Assembly: GCA_015655015.1 (NCBI GenBank)
Contig: JAATFV010000236.1
Location: 1-64,000 of the forward strand
DNA length: 64,000 bases
Direction of reading: 5' to 3'
Source of the DNA: Chitinophagales bacterium
Lineage (GTDB): Bacteria; Bacteroidota; Bacteroidia; Chitinophagales; Chitinophagaceae
Shown here: positions 54,001 to 62,659 of the stretch, piece by piece
How the letters are laid out: each line of letters starts with the position of its first letter
Numbering within the stretch: position 1 is the stretch's first letter
The notes under the pieces: generated by a model
Told to the model about the DNA's origin: nothing
The model's input: only the letters and a program-made list of their open reading frames with translations
The model's database searches: none
Translations under genes and position numbers: made by a program

Positions 54001-54446
54001 CGAACTCCTTTACTTATAAAAAATTCTCTGTTTATATAAATGCAGGATATACCTTAGGAGCCTATACGTTTAATAGTACCCTATACAACAAAGTCGAAAA
54101 CATCAGCGAATCGGAATTGACAAAAAACCAGGACCGGCGGGCACTGTACGGCCGTTGGAAAAAACCGGGTGATATCGCACAGTTTCGGGGCATACAATTG
54201 GCTGCAGATGGAATAACGCCTATAACGAGCCGCTTCATTCAAAAGGACAATCATATTGAATTTAGCAGCATTTCCTTCTTTTGGCGGACAGATAGTCCGG
54301 CCTGGCTAAAAGGGGCCAACGTCAGTTCCTTTTCGGTATCGGTGCAACTCAATGATGTCCTTCGATATGGGAGTATTCTATATGAAAGGGGAACCGAATA
54401 CCCGTTTCAACGGACTGGTACTATTACACTTAACCTCTTCTTTTAA
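51048..54446 (+). CDS. SusC/RagA TonB-linked outer-membrane protein with STN domain
   Basis: The first ATG (51048) gives 1132 residues; an alternative ATG at 51120 begins directly at the signal peptide (MKLTTILIMAAVMQVSAKSTAQ). The STN domain (about 45-125, LQEVFSVIRKQTGYVFFYD) is followed by a carboxypeptidase-like domain (IKGRVVDDSSGAPITDVSV) and a plug with ELRGKSSITT, LFVLNGFETTLDKI and LKDAASTAIYGSRAANG. The barrel ends TITLNLFF. The SusC plug signatures are a little divergent, as in non-glycan SusC groups. It heads a tight run of seven genes that encode no carbohydrate enzyme, so the cargo may be a peptide, metal complex or other small molecule. Confidence 0.92.
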   Translation: MQIKLPGMASGGIIFYPPSKILFVMKLTTILIMAAVMQVSAKSTAQTVTLSAKSVPLQEVFSVIRKQTGYVFFYDKGELTGTNPVSVDLKDVPLQDALNKVLSGQPLSYDIQGNTIFIVKVEKAPLVDKPVMDLPPPVQIKGRVVDDSSGAPITDVSVIVKGTKVGVNTNREGEFSFSYNGTGKIVLLVSHVGYAEKQIEVQQGVYVTIRLNMADQKLANVEISTGMFKRKEERFSGATATYSGEDLRRVGNQNIIQSLKALDPSFIVIENNAKGSNPTSLPTIELRGKSSITTTQLNDQFALDPNQPLFVLNGFETTLDKIVNLDINRVASITILKDAASTAIYGSRAANGVIVVETLEPVPGKLRLQYTAGSNVNIPDLRSYNMMNASEKLEFERLAGLYEPRYSLGYELQELYNRRLAEVKRGVNTYWLSIPVRTAISDNHDLYVQGGNEEFTYGIQGTVRTERGVMKGSENKTWGGSIDLTYRHEKINISNSLYIDGKNSSESPYGSFSTFVAANPYYRKSDGSGAIPVNLDTVLVPGLYTTSYTYVANPLYDASLNNINKTKGLALQNSLRANLDILSYLRLTGSLQLKTSSNTQVIFTPPENTAFQTTSYLLKGTYSSTTTELHGYDFNIGLNFHRTVGAHSITSDVRGRLAEDVNRSNGYSATGFPYGTNGNPSYAYSYTPNAVPSSASLIKRNTSLISNLNYGFDRRYFFDATYSLDGSSNFGSNRIFKPFWSVGAGWNIHQEAWFNVPWLSVLRLKANRGVAGNQALGQSTSNSIYQYITSSNIFGQSLQRSSLGNPNLAWQTTSMNSFEGSFSLWHGRLDGRANYYVHLTDPMLINITEIFPSSVGISSSYPVNLGKLTTKGWEGTLTIVPFVKADKGMKWTLSINGTFGTRSVYGNFGSSLDALNKEQVSSNGLIRYRDGYSPDDIWAVVSRGIDPATGKEIFQKADGTETFVYNTDDIVRVGNSRPKVKGSIANSFTYKKFSVYINAGYTLGAYTFNSTLYNKVENISESELTKNQDRRALYGRWKKPGDIAQFRGIQLAADGITPITSRFIQKDNHIEFSSISFFWRTDSPAWLKGANVSSFSVSVQLNDVLRYGSILYERGTEYPFQRTGTITLNLFF

Positions 54447-54456
54447 TTGGCATACC

Positions 54457-55887
54457 ATGAAATTGTATGAAATAGTAATGCGCAGCAGGATATTTTGGAT
54501 TATACTTTGTTTCATCGGCTTATCGGGGTGCAAAAAATACCTTACCCTCAAGCCGGAAGATTCATATACGGATCAGCAGGTATTCAGATCCGAAGCGGCT
54601 ATTCAGCAGACGCTTAACGGCATATACACGGAACTTTGTGACAATGATCTTTATGGATTTCAATTAACCCAATATGCGTTGGAATACCTGGGGCAGCAAT
54701 ATGTAGTGTCCACTTTGTCTAAAGGCCTTCTAACGCAGCTTTATAGTTATGACTTTACCGGAGCAGAAACTGCGGCCCTATTCAATGCGACCTGGACCAA
54801 GGCGTATCAAATCATATCAGAGTTGAATAGCTTCATAAAAAGTCTTAACGCCTACAGCGGCGCCACCCTCACTCAGGAGCATAAGCGCCTGATGCTTGGT
54901 GAGGCAATCGCTATCCGCGCCTTCATTCATTTCGACCTTCTTCGCATATTTGGTCCTGTTTATTCAGTGGATCCGGGCCAGACGTCTATTCCTTACTATC
55001 AAAAACTGACCGATGCGTCGCAGCCTATTCTCCCGGCCAATGAGGCGCTTGGCCTGGTTGTTGCTGATTTTCGGACTGCACTGGACTCGCTAAAAAACGA
55101 CCCGGTTATTACGAAGGGTATTATTATTTCGGAGAATACCGACTTTTATAGCAGCTATCGCAACCGCAGGATGAACTATTATGCGGTCAAGGGACTTCTC
55201 GCGCGAGCCTTGCTCTACGGGGGGCAGAACGAAGAGGCAAATACCCTGGCGAAAGAGGTACTTAATGATGGAGAAAAATGGTTCAATTGGTTGCCCTATA
55301 CGGCAATCATCAGCGCCGGAACAAATCCTGACAGAATCTTCTCGCCGGAGGTGATCTTTGGTATTGATAACCGTAAAATGTATGATAATTTCCAGGCCTA
55401 CTTCACAACGAATACGACAACTCCTGCAAGGGCCGACGAAGACAGGTTGGAGTATACATTCGAATACAATACCAATGACTACCGATACCTGGCAACCTGG
55501 ATATACAATACTCAAAACTGGCGCACCTTCTCCAAATTTGCAGATGTCTCCGATGCGACAGCTACCTGGAGGTACTTTCAGCCATTGTTGAGAAAAAGTG
55601 AGCTTTATTACATCATCGCTGAAACGGAAAGTGACCCGGACATGGCCCTGAAATATCTTAATGCAGTCCGCGAAAATCGCGGGTTGACAGACCTGGACAA
55701 CAGCGCGGATATACCCGGAGAAATTGCTAAAGAATACCAGAAGGAGTTTTTCGGGGAGGGACAATTGTTTTTTTACTACAAACGGTTGAATTTTCCTTAT
55801 TTCCCGGATGGCAGTGATGTTTGGAATGACATATGGGAGCCGTATTATGTGGTTCCCCTGCCACAATCAGAAACAAAATTGCGATAA
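54457..55887 (+). CDS. SusD/RagB-type surface lipoprotein
   Basis: The ATG at 54457 gives 476 residues; the 35 extra residues of the track ORF overlap SusC and are not credible. The lipobox is GLSGC (Cys near residue 23), followed by KKYLTLKPEDSYTDQQVFRSE, a pattern common in SusD proteins. TPR-like helices (EAIAIRAFIHFDLLRIFGPVYS) and the C-terminal EFFGEGQLFFYYKRL motif are also typical. It starts 10 bp after SusC and should cap that channel. Confidence 0.9.
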   Translation: MKLYEIVMRSRIFWIILCFIGLSGCKKYLTLKPEDSYTDQQVFRSEAAIQQTLNGIYTELCDNDLYGFQLTQYALEYLGQQYVVSTLSKGLLTQLYSYDFTGAETAALFNATWTKAYQIISELNSFIKSLNAYSGATLTQEHKRLMLGEAIAIRAFIHFDLLRIFGPVYSVDPGQTSIPYYQKLTDASQPILPANEALGLVVADFRTALDSLKNDPVITKGIIISENTDFYSSYRNRRMNYYAVKGLLARALLYGGQNEEANTLAKEVLNDGEKWFNWLPYTAIISAGTNPDRIFSPEVIFGIDNRKMYDNFQAYFTTNTTTPARADEDRLEYTFEYNTNDYRYLATWIYNTQNWRTFSKFADVSDATATWRYFQPLLRKSELYYIIAETESDPDMALKYLNAVRENRGLTDLDNSADIPGEIAKEYQKEFFGEGQLFFYYKRLNFPYFPDGSDVWNDIWEPYYVVPLPQSETKLR

Positions 55888-55903
55888 ACCAGCACTTATA
55901 ATT

Positions 55904-56689
55904 ATGAAAATACAACACTACGTCGGCTGCTTTTTGCTGGTCTCCAGCCTCCTTTATGCTTGTAGGAAAAAAGACCTGCTTACTTATAATACCTCTAATA
56001 GCATCTACTTTTTAATATCGGGCGCGAGCCCTGTTGATCTGGACGGAAAGACCCTCACTACTATCCCTTCAGATGAAGAATTCCTTTCCTTCGGTTGGAA
56101 AGCTGATGACATCGATACGTTGGAAACCAGGATCCCGGTTCGGGTGACCGGCAGTCCTGGTGTTAGTGAACGGCACTTCCGCATCATCGCCGGGGAGGGC
56201 AGCACGGCTGAGTCCGGCAAACATTATGAAGCTTTTCCTGATTCTTACGTGTTCCCTGCGGGCGCTATCGATGATACGATAACGGTTCGCTTGTATCGAA
56301 CAGCGGACATGCAGGTGACGGCAAAGTGGTTGTATTTACAACTGGTAGCAACCCCGGATTTTTCGGTGAACTTCCAGGTCAATACGGCGTATACCAGGAC
56401 CGACGACACTGCTTATTTCAATCCATCGGTTTTCAGAATTAAAATCGATGATATCGTAAGTGTTCCCAAGTATTGGTACACTTCCCTCTTTGGGAAGTTC
56501 TCTAAAACAAAAATTCTGCTTATGGTCTCTGTATTGAATATCAGCGTCGATGATTTTAACGACTACATGAAGATGTCTTCGAGCGGTTCGGTTTACGCTG
56601 ACATCGTATCAAAATATCTGGCAGAACAGAAATTTATTGGCAATACGATCTACGATGAAGATGGATCAGAAATGTCAATGGGTCAGTAA
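55904..56689 (+). CDS. DUF4843 lipoprotein
   Basis: The ATG at 55904 gives 261 residues with the lipobox LLYAC. The family pattern is seen in NSIYFLISGA, DTLETRIPVRVTGSPG (a strand with RVTG), and GKHYEAFPDSYVFPAGAIDDTI. DUF4843 proteins sit next to SusD and PKD-like lipoproteins and probably join the outer-membrane complex; their role is not known. It lies 16 bp after SusD. The last part contains a DDFNDYMKMSSSG helix region. Confidence 0.83.
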   Translation: MKIQHYVGCFLLVSSLLYACRKKDLLTYNTSNSIYFLISGASPVDLDGKTLTTIPSDEEFLSFGWKADDIDTLETRIPVRVTGSPGVSERHFRIIAGEGSTAESGKHYEAFPDSYVFPAGAIDDTITVRLYRTADMQVTAKWLYLQLVATPDFSVNFQVNTAYTRTDDTAYFNPSVFRIKIDDIVSVPKYWYTSLFGKFSKTKILLMVSVLNISVDDFNDYMKMSSSGSVYADIVSKYLAEQKFIGNTIYDEDGSEMSMGQ

Positions 56690-56711
56690 ACCGATAAAAA
56701 TTGCAATCAAC

Positions 56712-58214
56712 ATGAAAAAACATATTTATCACTGTCTTATCTTTTTTTGCATGGTTCTTGTGTCCTGCTCAAAGGATTTAGGCCACTACAACTATAACCA
56801 AATAAATGAGGTCAGCATCAGTCTCAGTAACGCTCCCTCTTCTGTATTCCTTGGCGATACACTGCGCGTGTCCCCCGAACTAACGGAAACCATAAATAGC
56901 AATTTGCAGAATTATAGCTTTCGGTGGGCGCTTAATACGGGCGAAGATTTGTCGACGGAACAAAATTTGAACTATAAAGTGACACAGTCCCCCGGAAATT
57001 ACGAATTGGAGTTTTACCTTACGGACAAGACGACAGGGGTCACCTGGCAGCAGCGCGAGGCACTTCTTATAAACACCTCTATATATGAAGGGTATTTGAT
57101 CTTGAATGAAGTGAACGGCAGTTCACGATTGGATATGCTCAGTTACCGGGATGGGGGATTTGTACAATACACGGACGTGCTGGGACAGGTTGGATCGGAA
57201 CTAAAGCTCACAGGCGCCCCTATCAAGGTTGCCAGCCTGCGCAACGGCGGGAATAAGAAGGATAACGCTAATTACAATATCTATATTTTAACAGACCAGT
57301 TAGCGACCCGTATCAGTCCTGAAACCTTTGGATGGACGTCTCAATTGGAGCTTCGTAACCGTTTTCTGGGCAGCGTACCGACCGATTTCCGACCGAAAAA
57401 CTTATTTGTATCCGAGATGGACAATTTTCCTTTTTTTGGCGTCCTGGTCGATGGAAAGTTTATCTATGCCAATCTCTATTCCCCTTTTGTATATTCGCTG
57501 TACGCTAACTATTATCCTGATGACCCCGCCAGTGTGATTCCAATCGCTAACAAGGCCGCTATGGTAGGGGAAAGTATTACTGTCTACGATACGGTCAAAA
57601 GGGTATTCATGAGTTATTCCAATAAGACGTTTCAGCCTATCAACAGTGCCGTCTACTCCTATCCGGAGGGAAAAATATTGGTAGACCTGTTCAATAACAA
57701 CTATTCCTTCGACTCCGATGCCAACGGTTACAGAAAGTCAATTGCCTATGCGATATTGAAAGACCCATCCACGGGTGTATATAGTTTGCTCAGATTCTAC
57801 ATCGGGCAGGAAACCAATTATTACGAGACGATTAATGCCACGGATTTTGATCAGGCTACGTGTTTTGCAGCAAGTCCTGAACTGAGTTACCTGTTCTATG
57901 CGGTAGGCGGTAAGGTCTATGAATATGATATGTCGCTAAAGACAGCCAAGCTGATGCTGGATATGGGAGAAGAGCGGGTTAGTTTATTATCCTTTGTGCC
58001 GTTCTACCAGAACATGGACGGCTCCTCCAATCAAAACTATTCCGATTGGGGAAAATGGTTGACAGTGGGAACGTATAATCCTTCAAAGCCGGAGGGCAGC
58101 AACGGGTCGTTGAGGACCTACCAGGTGCCGCCGGTCAATCAGCCATTGGTTAAAAAACAAGAATGGACAGGATTTGGAAAAATTGTAAGTGTCTCTTACA
58201 GGGAAAGAAGTTAA
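56712..58214 (+). CDS. PKD-like family lipoprotein
   Basis: The ATG at 56712 gives 500 residues with lipobox LVSC. CSKDLGHYNYNQINEV is the standard opening of the PKD-like lipoproteins found after SusD and DUF4843. A PKD-like beta-sandwich (about 25-145, SFRWALNTGEDLS and QSPGNYELEFYLTDK) is followed by a domain with beta-propeller-like strands (EGYLILNEVNGSSRLDML, FYAVGGKVYEYDM). It is likely on the cell surface as an accessory binding protein. It is 22 bp after the DUF4843 gene. Confidence 0.82.
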   Translation: MKKHIYHCLIFFCMVLVSCSKDLGHYNYNQINEVSISLSNAPSSVFLGDTLRVSPELTETINSNLQNYSFRWALNTGEDLSTEQNLNYKVTQSPGNYELEFYLTDKTTGVTWQQREALLINTSIYEGYLILNEVNGSSRLDMLSYRDGGFVQYTDVLGQVGSELKLTGAPIKVASLRNGGNKKDNANYNIYILTDQLATRISPETFGWTSQLELRNRFLGSVPTDFRPKNLFVSEMDNFPFFGVLVDGKFIYANLYSPFVYSLYANYYPDDPASVIPIANKAAMVGESITVYDTVKRVFMSYSNKTFQPINSAVYSYPEGKILVDLFNNNYSFDSDANGYRKSIAYAILKDPSTGVYSLLRFYIGQETNYYETINATDFDQATCFAASPELSYLFYAVGGKVYEYDMSLKTAKLMLDMGEERVSLLSFVPFYQNMDGSSNQNYSDWGKWLTVGTYNPSKPEGSNGSLRTYQVPPVNQPLVKKQEWTGFGKIVSVSYRERS

Positions 58215-58239
58215 TTTAACAACATTCAATTTTATTTGT

Positions 58240-59304
58240 ATGAAAATAGTCAGCACGTTAGTCTTTGTTTTTATATTTCATTTTATTCCGGCAGCCCAGG
58301 AAAGGGACACTTACACCATTACAGGTAAAGTAGAATGCGACTCGCCGCGTAACCTTCTGGCAGAGTTGTCCTATCATGTAAAAGGAGTGATGGTCGCCGA
58401 CACCGCCCACATCGTCAACAATCGTTATTATTTTAAGGGTCGGATAAAAGGGCCCTTTTTGCAAGCGGTGCTCAGGCTGATTAATTTAGATGACAAGAAA
58501 GCGGATTATGCCGGAAATATGGACTATAGTACATGGAGGTTCCTGGTATTCATCCTGGAGCCAAGTGACATCACCGTCACACACGCCGGTACGGTTGGTC
58601 AGGAAAAGAACCTGGTTGAAGGATCCAGAGCAAATGATGAGCAAGGTATCCTCATCCGCGAGATACAGGAAAAACACCGGCCGGTAGATGAAGTTTACAT
58701 TGAATTTATAAAAGACCATCCGGCATCCTGGCAGAGCGTGGACCTTTTGCAACAGCTAACCACTCAATTTGATATCAGCGAGACCGTCATGGACAGTTTA
58801 TTCGATGGCTTGGCTGCTAAATTGAAAGCGGCGCCATCTATTGCACTTTTAAAAAAATTGGTTGCCCGGAACGAGCTGCTGAAAATCGGAAAGCCTGCAC
58901 CTGATTTCAGCCAGCAGGATGTAAATAAGAGTCCGGTCAAATTAAGCAACCTTCGCGGTAAGTACGTGCTGATCGACTTCTGGGCAAGTTGGTGCGGGCC
59001 CTGCCGTGCTGAAAACCCTAACCTGGTAAAGGCCTATCAGAGCTATCACAATAAAGGTCTTGAAATACTTGGCATATCGCTGGACGAAGAAAGCAGCAAA
59101 GCTGCCTGGTTGGAAGCTATCCGGACCGATAAGCTGACCTGGAAACAGGTTTCCGACCTGAAAGGAACCGGTAATGAAGCCGCCATTCTTTATAATGTAT
59201 TTACGATCCCATCTAATTTTCTCATCGACCCGAATGGGATTATCGTTGGAAAAAATTTACGCGGGGAGCAGCTGGAACAAAAATTAATGGAAGTATTGCA
59301 CTAA
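58240..59304 (+). CDS. TlpA-family thiol:disulfide oxidoreductase with DUF4369-like N-domain
   Basis: The ATG at 58240 gives 354 residues with a signal peptide (STLVFVFIFHFIPAAQ). An N-terminal beta-rich DUF4369-like domain (about 25-130, TITGKVECDSPRNLLAEL) leads to a thioredoxin domain. WASWCGPCRAENP holds Cys252 and Cys255, and TIPSNFLIDPNG holds the cis-proline. It reduces disulfides in the periplasm. It lies 25 bp after the PKD-like gene and 9 bp before the ABC ATPase, so a role in handling a thiol- or disulfide-containing cargo, for example a cysteine-rich peptide, is inferred. Confidence 0.88.
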   Translation: MKIVSTLVFVFIFHFIPAAQERDTYTITGKVECDSPRNLLAELSYHVKGVMVADTAHIVNNRYYFKGRIKGPFLQAVLRLINLDDKKADYAGNMDYSTWRFLVFILEPSDITVTHAGTVGQEKNLVEGSRANDEQGILIREIQEKHRPVDEVYIEFIKDHPASWQSVDLLQQLTTQFDISETVMDSLFDGLAAKLKAAPSIALLKKLVARNELLKIGKPAPDFSQQDVNKSPVKLSNLRGKYVLIDFWASWCGPCRAENPNLVKAYQSYHNKGLEILGISLDEESSKAAWLEAIRTDKLTWKQVSDLKGTGNEAAILYNVFTIPSNFLIDPNGIIVGKNLRGEQLEQKLMEVLH

Positions 59305-59313
59305 AAGAATGAT

Positions 59314-60234
59314 ATGGCAACATCTCTTAAGCTGGTAAACTTGTCGCACCGTTATAGTACAAGTTGGGCCATTCGTGACATCAATTTTGAAATCGACAGT
59401 AATGGCGTTGTTGGTCTTCTGGGGTCGAATGGCGCCGGGAAATCCACCACGATGAACATCATGTGCGGCGTACTTAGCCAAACCTCCGGAGAAGTTTATA
59501 TCAATGGGATTGATATACGCAAAGACCCGAATGCCGCCAAAAAATATATAGGGTTTCTGCCACAGACCGCGCCGCTGTATGCAGATCTCACCGTTGATGA
59601 GTATTTGACATTCTGTGCTTATATGCGGCTTATGGACAAAGCCAGCGTGGCAAAGGCTGTATCGGAAGCCAAGGACCTTTGCGGGATCGGCCAGCATAGC
59701 AAGCGCCTCATTGGCAACCTGTCCGGGGGATACCGCCAGCGGGTCGGTATCGCCCAGGCGATCATTCACCATCCAAAATTGGTCGTTATGGATGAGCCGA
59801 CCAATGGGCTGGACCCCAACCAGATCATCGAAGTACGCAATCTGATTAAGGATATAGCGCAGGACAGGGTGGTTATCTTTTCTTCACACGTACTCAGCGA
59901 AGTTCAGTTGATATGCAAGGAAATCAAGATGATTGAAAGCGGCCGGCTCGTCTTTTCGGACACCATCGAGTCATTTAACAGTTACATTCAACCCAATAGT
60001 GTACAGTTGCTGCTGGGCAACCCTCCCGCCGAAGCGGATCTGTTAGCATTACCCGGTATCACCAGGGTGGAATTTCTGACTTCTCACCGCATACGTGTTT
60101 TCAACGACGGCGATCTGCCGCTCACGGAGCAGCTGGTAGAACATAGTATAACGTATGGTTGGAGGCTTCAGGAAATTTTCCCCGAGAAGAGCTCGATGAA
60201 TGAAGTATTCGCCCAATTATCTCAAAAAAGTTAA
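59314..60234 (+). CDS. ABC transporter ATP-binding protein, GldA-like
   Basis: The 306-residue protein has all ABC motifs: Walker A LLGSNGAGKSTT with Lys43, the NLSGGYRQRVGIAQAI signature, Walker B LVVMDEPTNGLDP, and the H-loop in SSHVLSE. The last about 90 residues form the extra C-terminal part found in GldA and related exporters. Its partner is the GldF-GldG-like permease 6 bp downstream. In gliding bacteria GldA acts with GldF and GldG, but many non-gliding relatives have such transporters, so motility is not implied. Confidence 0.87.
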   Translation: MATSLKLVNLSHRYSTSWAIRDINFEIDSNGVVGLLGSNGAGKSTTMNIMCGVLSQTSGEVYINGIDIRKDPNAAKKYIGFLPQTAPLYADLTVDEYLTFCAYMRLMDKASVAKAVSEAKDLCGIGQHSKRLIGNLSGGYRQRVGIAQAIIHHPKLVVMDEPTNGLDPNQIIEVRNLIKDIAQDRVVIFSSHVLSEVQLICKEIKMIESGRLVFSDTIESFNSYIQPNSVQLLLGNPPAEADLLALPGITRVEFLTSHRIRVFNDGDLPLTEQLVEHSITYGWRLQEIFPEKSSMNEVFAQLSQKS

Positions 60235-60240
60235 CCCTTC

Positions 60241-62520
60241 ATGCAAACGATAAAAAAAATTGCCGGAGTAGAATTATATCAGCTCTTTTATTCCCCTATC
60301 GGATGGATACTTATTGCTATTTTAACGATTCAGTGTGGGATTACTTATCATAATTACATAGATGATACGGTAATCATGCAGGACCTTCATTACGAACTTC
60401 CGCCCCTGACTTCTTGGATATTAGGCAGCAGTCAAGGCGCTTTCAATCAGATCGTGCTGAAACTTTTTCTCTTTTTACCGTTGATTACCATGGGCCTTCT
60501 GAGCCGGGAAATCAATTCAGGAACGATCAAGTTGCTGTATTCTTCCCCAATCAGCATACGATCCATCGTACTTGGCAAGTTTCTTGCCATGATGGTCTAT
60601 AACCTGATTTTATTAGCCGTGATTTCTTCGTTGGCTGTCGTGGCGGTTATCCATATACAATCGGCGGATGTTGGCATGTTATTGTCCGGTTTGCTTGGAA
60701 TATACCTGCTGCTTTGCGCTTACTCGGCAATCGGCCTGTTCATGTCCAGCCTCACTTCCTATCAGGTCGTTGCCGCAATTTGTACAATTTCTGTACTGGC
60801 TGTCCTATCTTATATCGGTAGTGTTTGGCAAGACATCGATTTTGTACGTGATCTTACGTATTTCCTGTCCATTTCCGGAAGGACGGAGAAGCTGATCAGC
60901 GGTTTGATAAGCACAAAAGACGTATTTTATTTTATACTGATCATTCTGTTGTTTTTAACCTATACGGTATTCCACCTGTGGACCAAGCGAAAGACCTCTT
61001 CCTGGTTGTTCCGGTTTAACTGGTACGTTATTATTATGGCCGGTACATTGGCGCTGGGCTACCTGAGCTCCAGACCCAGGTTTACTTTTTACTATGACGC
61101 CACGGCAGTAAAGGCGCATACCATTTCGAAAATTAATCAGCAATTGCTGGCCAATACCGGCGATCAGGAATTGAAAGTGACCAACTTCGTAAACCTGCTG
61201 AATGATACCTACGTAAGTGGACAGCCCCGGCAGCGCAATAACGACCTCAGCCGTTGGGAACAATATATCCGGTTTAAAAGCAATACCACGGTGGATTATG
61301 TATACTATTATGATAAGAATATAGTCGGGTCTCATCGGGCAGACAGCCTCAGGGAGATGGCCCAATCCGCTGCACGGTCTTTTCGGACAATTCTTAGCCG
61401 GTTTAAAAGTCCCGATGAGGTCAATGAGATAGATGAATTACGTGAGGAGGGCGACCGTTATGTATCGCGATTAAGCCTGGGTAACAAACACACCTATCTT
61501 CGCTTGTTCGGCGACATGCTGGTATACCCTTCCGAGCGGGAAGTCGGGGCGGCCGTCAAAAGGCTCATTGTCCCCGTACCCGTTGTTGCTTTTTTACAAA
61601 GTGAGCATGAGCGTGCTATTTCGAAATCAGGAGACCGGGACTACAAGCTTACTACGCGTCAACTCAACTATCGCTACGCGCTGATCAACCAGGGCTTTGA
61701 CGTGATCACCGTAGACCCGGGTAGTCCGATACCCGACTCATTGACTACGCTATTCATTGGAGATCCCAGGGTGCCGTTTGCTCCCGGGGCGCTCGCCAAT
61801 ATCCAGTCATACATAGACCGGGGAGGCAACCTGGTGATTGCCGGTGAACCGGACAAACAGGAAATCCTTAACCCGCTCCTGAAATCATTGGGTATCTCGC
61901 TGGAATCAGGCACGGTCGTTCAACCGCATGCTAATCATGCACCTTCATTGATCCTTGCCAGGGTTACCGGACAAGCCGGCAGATACAATCATCAATGGAA
62001 CGATCTCAACCAGCAGAAATCCATTGTAAGTATGCCTGGCGCCGCTGCCCTGTCTTATTCGGATTCGGGGTCATTTACCATTACCCCCTTGCTATATACA
62101 GGGGATTCACTTAGCTGGAATAAAAAGGGACCGTTCTCGATCGACTCTATCCAGATAGCTTTTGATCCTGATAAGGGGGACATTAAGGGACCGCTGGTAA
62201 CTGCGGTACTTGCTGAAAGAACCGTGCGGGGGAAGGCGCAACACATAATTGTAACAGGAGATGCCGATCTGTTCAGTAACACGGAGATAACGAGGAAAAA
62301 TATGGCAACGGAGAACCAGGCGTTTGTTTTATCGCTATTCTATTGGTTATCCGATGGAAAGTTTCCCTTAGATATCGTGACGCCGAAAAACCCGGACATG
62401 CTCCTTAAGTTTACGGAAGACGCAAAAATCAACAAACTTAAAATGGTACAGTTGGGCATCCTGCCGGGCGCCGTGGTGATTTTTAGCACGATCCTGTTGA
62501 TCAGGCGGCGGCGGAAATAA
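60241..62520 (+). CDS. Single-chain GldF-GldG-type ABC permease/auxiliary protein
   Basis: The 759-residue protein joins two normally separate subunits. Residues 1-about 240 form an ABC-2 permease with six membrane helices (GWILIAILTIQCGITY to FYFILIILLFLTY; helices contain INSGTIKLLYSSPIS). A further helix (WYVIIMAGTLALGYL, about 258-273) opens a large periplasmic GldG-like part (ABC_transp_aux type) with IRFKSNTTVDYVYYYDK, INQGFDVITVD, LFIGDPRVPF and NIQSYIDRGGNLVIAGEPD. A final helix and RRRRK tail end it. With the GldA-like ATPase it makes a complete transporter. It is the last gene of the operon; the cargo is unknown. Confidence 0.85.
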   Translation: MQTIKKIAGVELYQLFYSPIGWILIAILTIQCGITYHNYIDDTVIMQDLHYELPPLTSWILGSSQGAFNQIVLKLFLFLPLITMGLLSREINSGTIKLLYSSPISIRSIVLGKFLAMMVYNLILLAVISSLAVVAVIHIQSADVGMLLSGLLGIYLLLCAYSAIGLFMSSLTSYQVVAAICTISVLAVLSYIGSVWQDIDFVRDLTYFLSISGRTEKLISGLISTKDVFYFILIILLFLTYTVFHLWTKRKTSSWLFRFNWYVIIMAGTLALGYLSSRPRFTFYYDATAVKAHTISKINQQLLANTGDQELKVTNFVNLLNDTYVSGQPRQRNNDLSRWEQYIRFKSNTTVDYVYYYDKNIVGSHRADSLREMAQSAARSFRTILSRFKSPDEVNEIDELREEGDRYVSRLSLGNKHTYLRLFGDMLVYPSEREVGAAVKRLIVPVPVVAFLQSEHERAISKSGDRDYKLTTRQLNYRYALINQGFDVITVDPGSPIPDSLTTLFIGDPRVPFAPGALANIQSYIDRGGNLVIAGEPDKQEILNPLLKSLGISLESGTVVQPHANHAPSLILARVTGQAGRYNHQWNDLNQQKSIVSMPGAAALSYSDSGSFTITPLLYTGDSLSWNKKGPFSIDSIQIAFDPDKGDIKGPLVTAVLAERTVRGKAQHIIVTGDADLFSNTEITRKNMATENQAFVLSLFYWLSDGKFPLDIVTPKNPDMLLKFTEDAKINKLKMVQLGILPGAVVIFSTILLIRRRRK

Positions 62521-62556
62521 ACAGCCAGTGACATTGAAAATAGCGATTGTTCGGCT

Positions 62557-62608
62557 TTTTGTGTTTATCCATCAGGTGATTTGTGTTATCTATCAGGTGA
62601 TTTGTGTT
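62557..62608. repeat. 21-bp direct repeat upstream of the AraC gene
   Basis: ATCCATCAGGTGATTTGTGTT (62567-62587) and ATCTATCAGGTGATTTGTGTT (62588-62608) differ at one base, and a TTTGTGTT partial copy precedes them (62558). Half-sites of AraC proteins are often direct repeats 21 bp apart, two helical turns, so this is a candidate operator of the gene that starts at 62660. GATCTTTG at 62631 resembles a -7 box. Confidence 0.6.
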
Positions 62609-62659
62609 TTTCCATTGGCGGGGAATAGCAGATCTTTGGAGTAACAAAAAAGGTCAACT

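Noticed and set aside
55090-55866. 258-residue minus-strand ORF inside the second SusD gene
   Set aside because: Shadow of SusD with no recognisable domain.
59314-62520. Gliding motility locus
   Set aside because: Only GldA-, GldF- and GldG-like parts are present, in a SusCD operon; no other gld genes are near, so a gliding role is not claimed.
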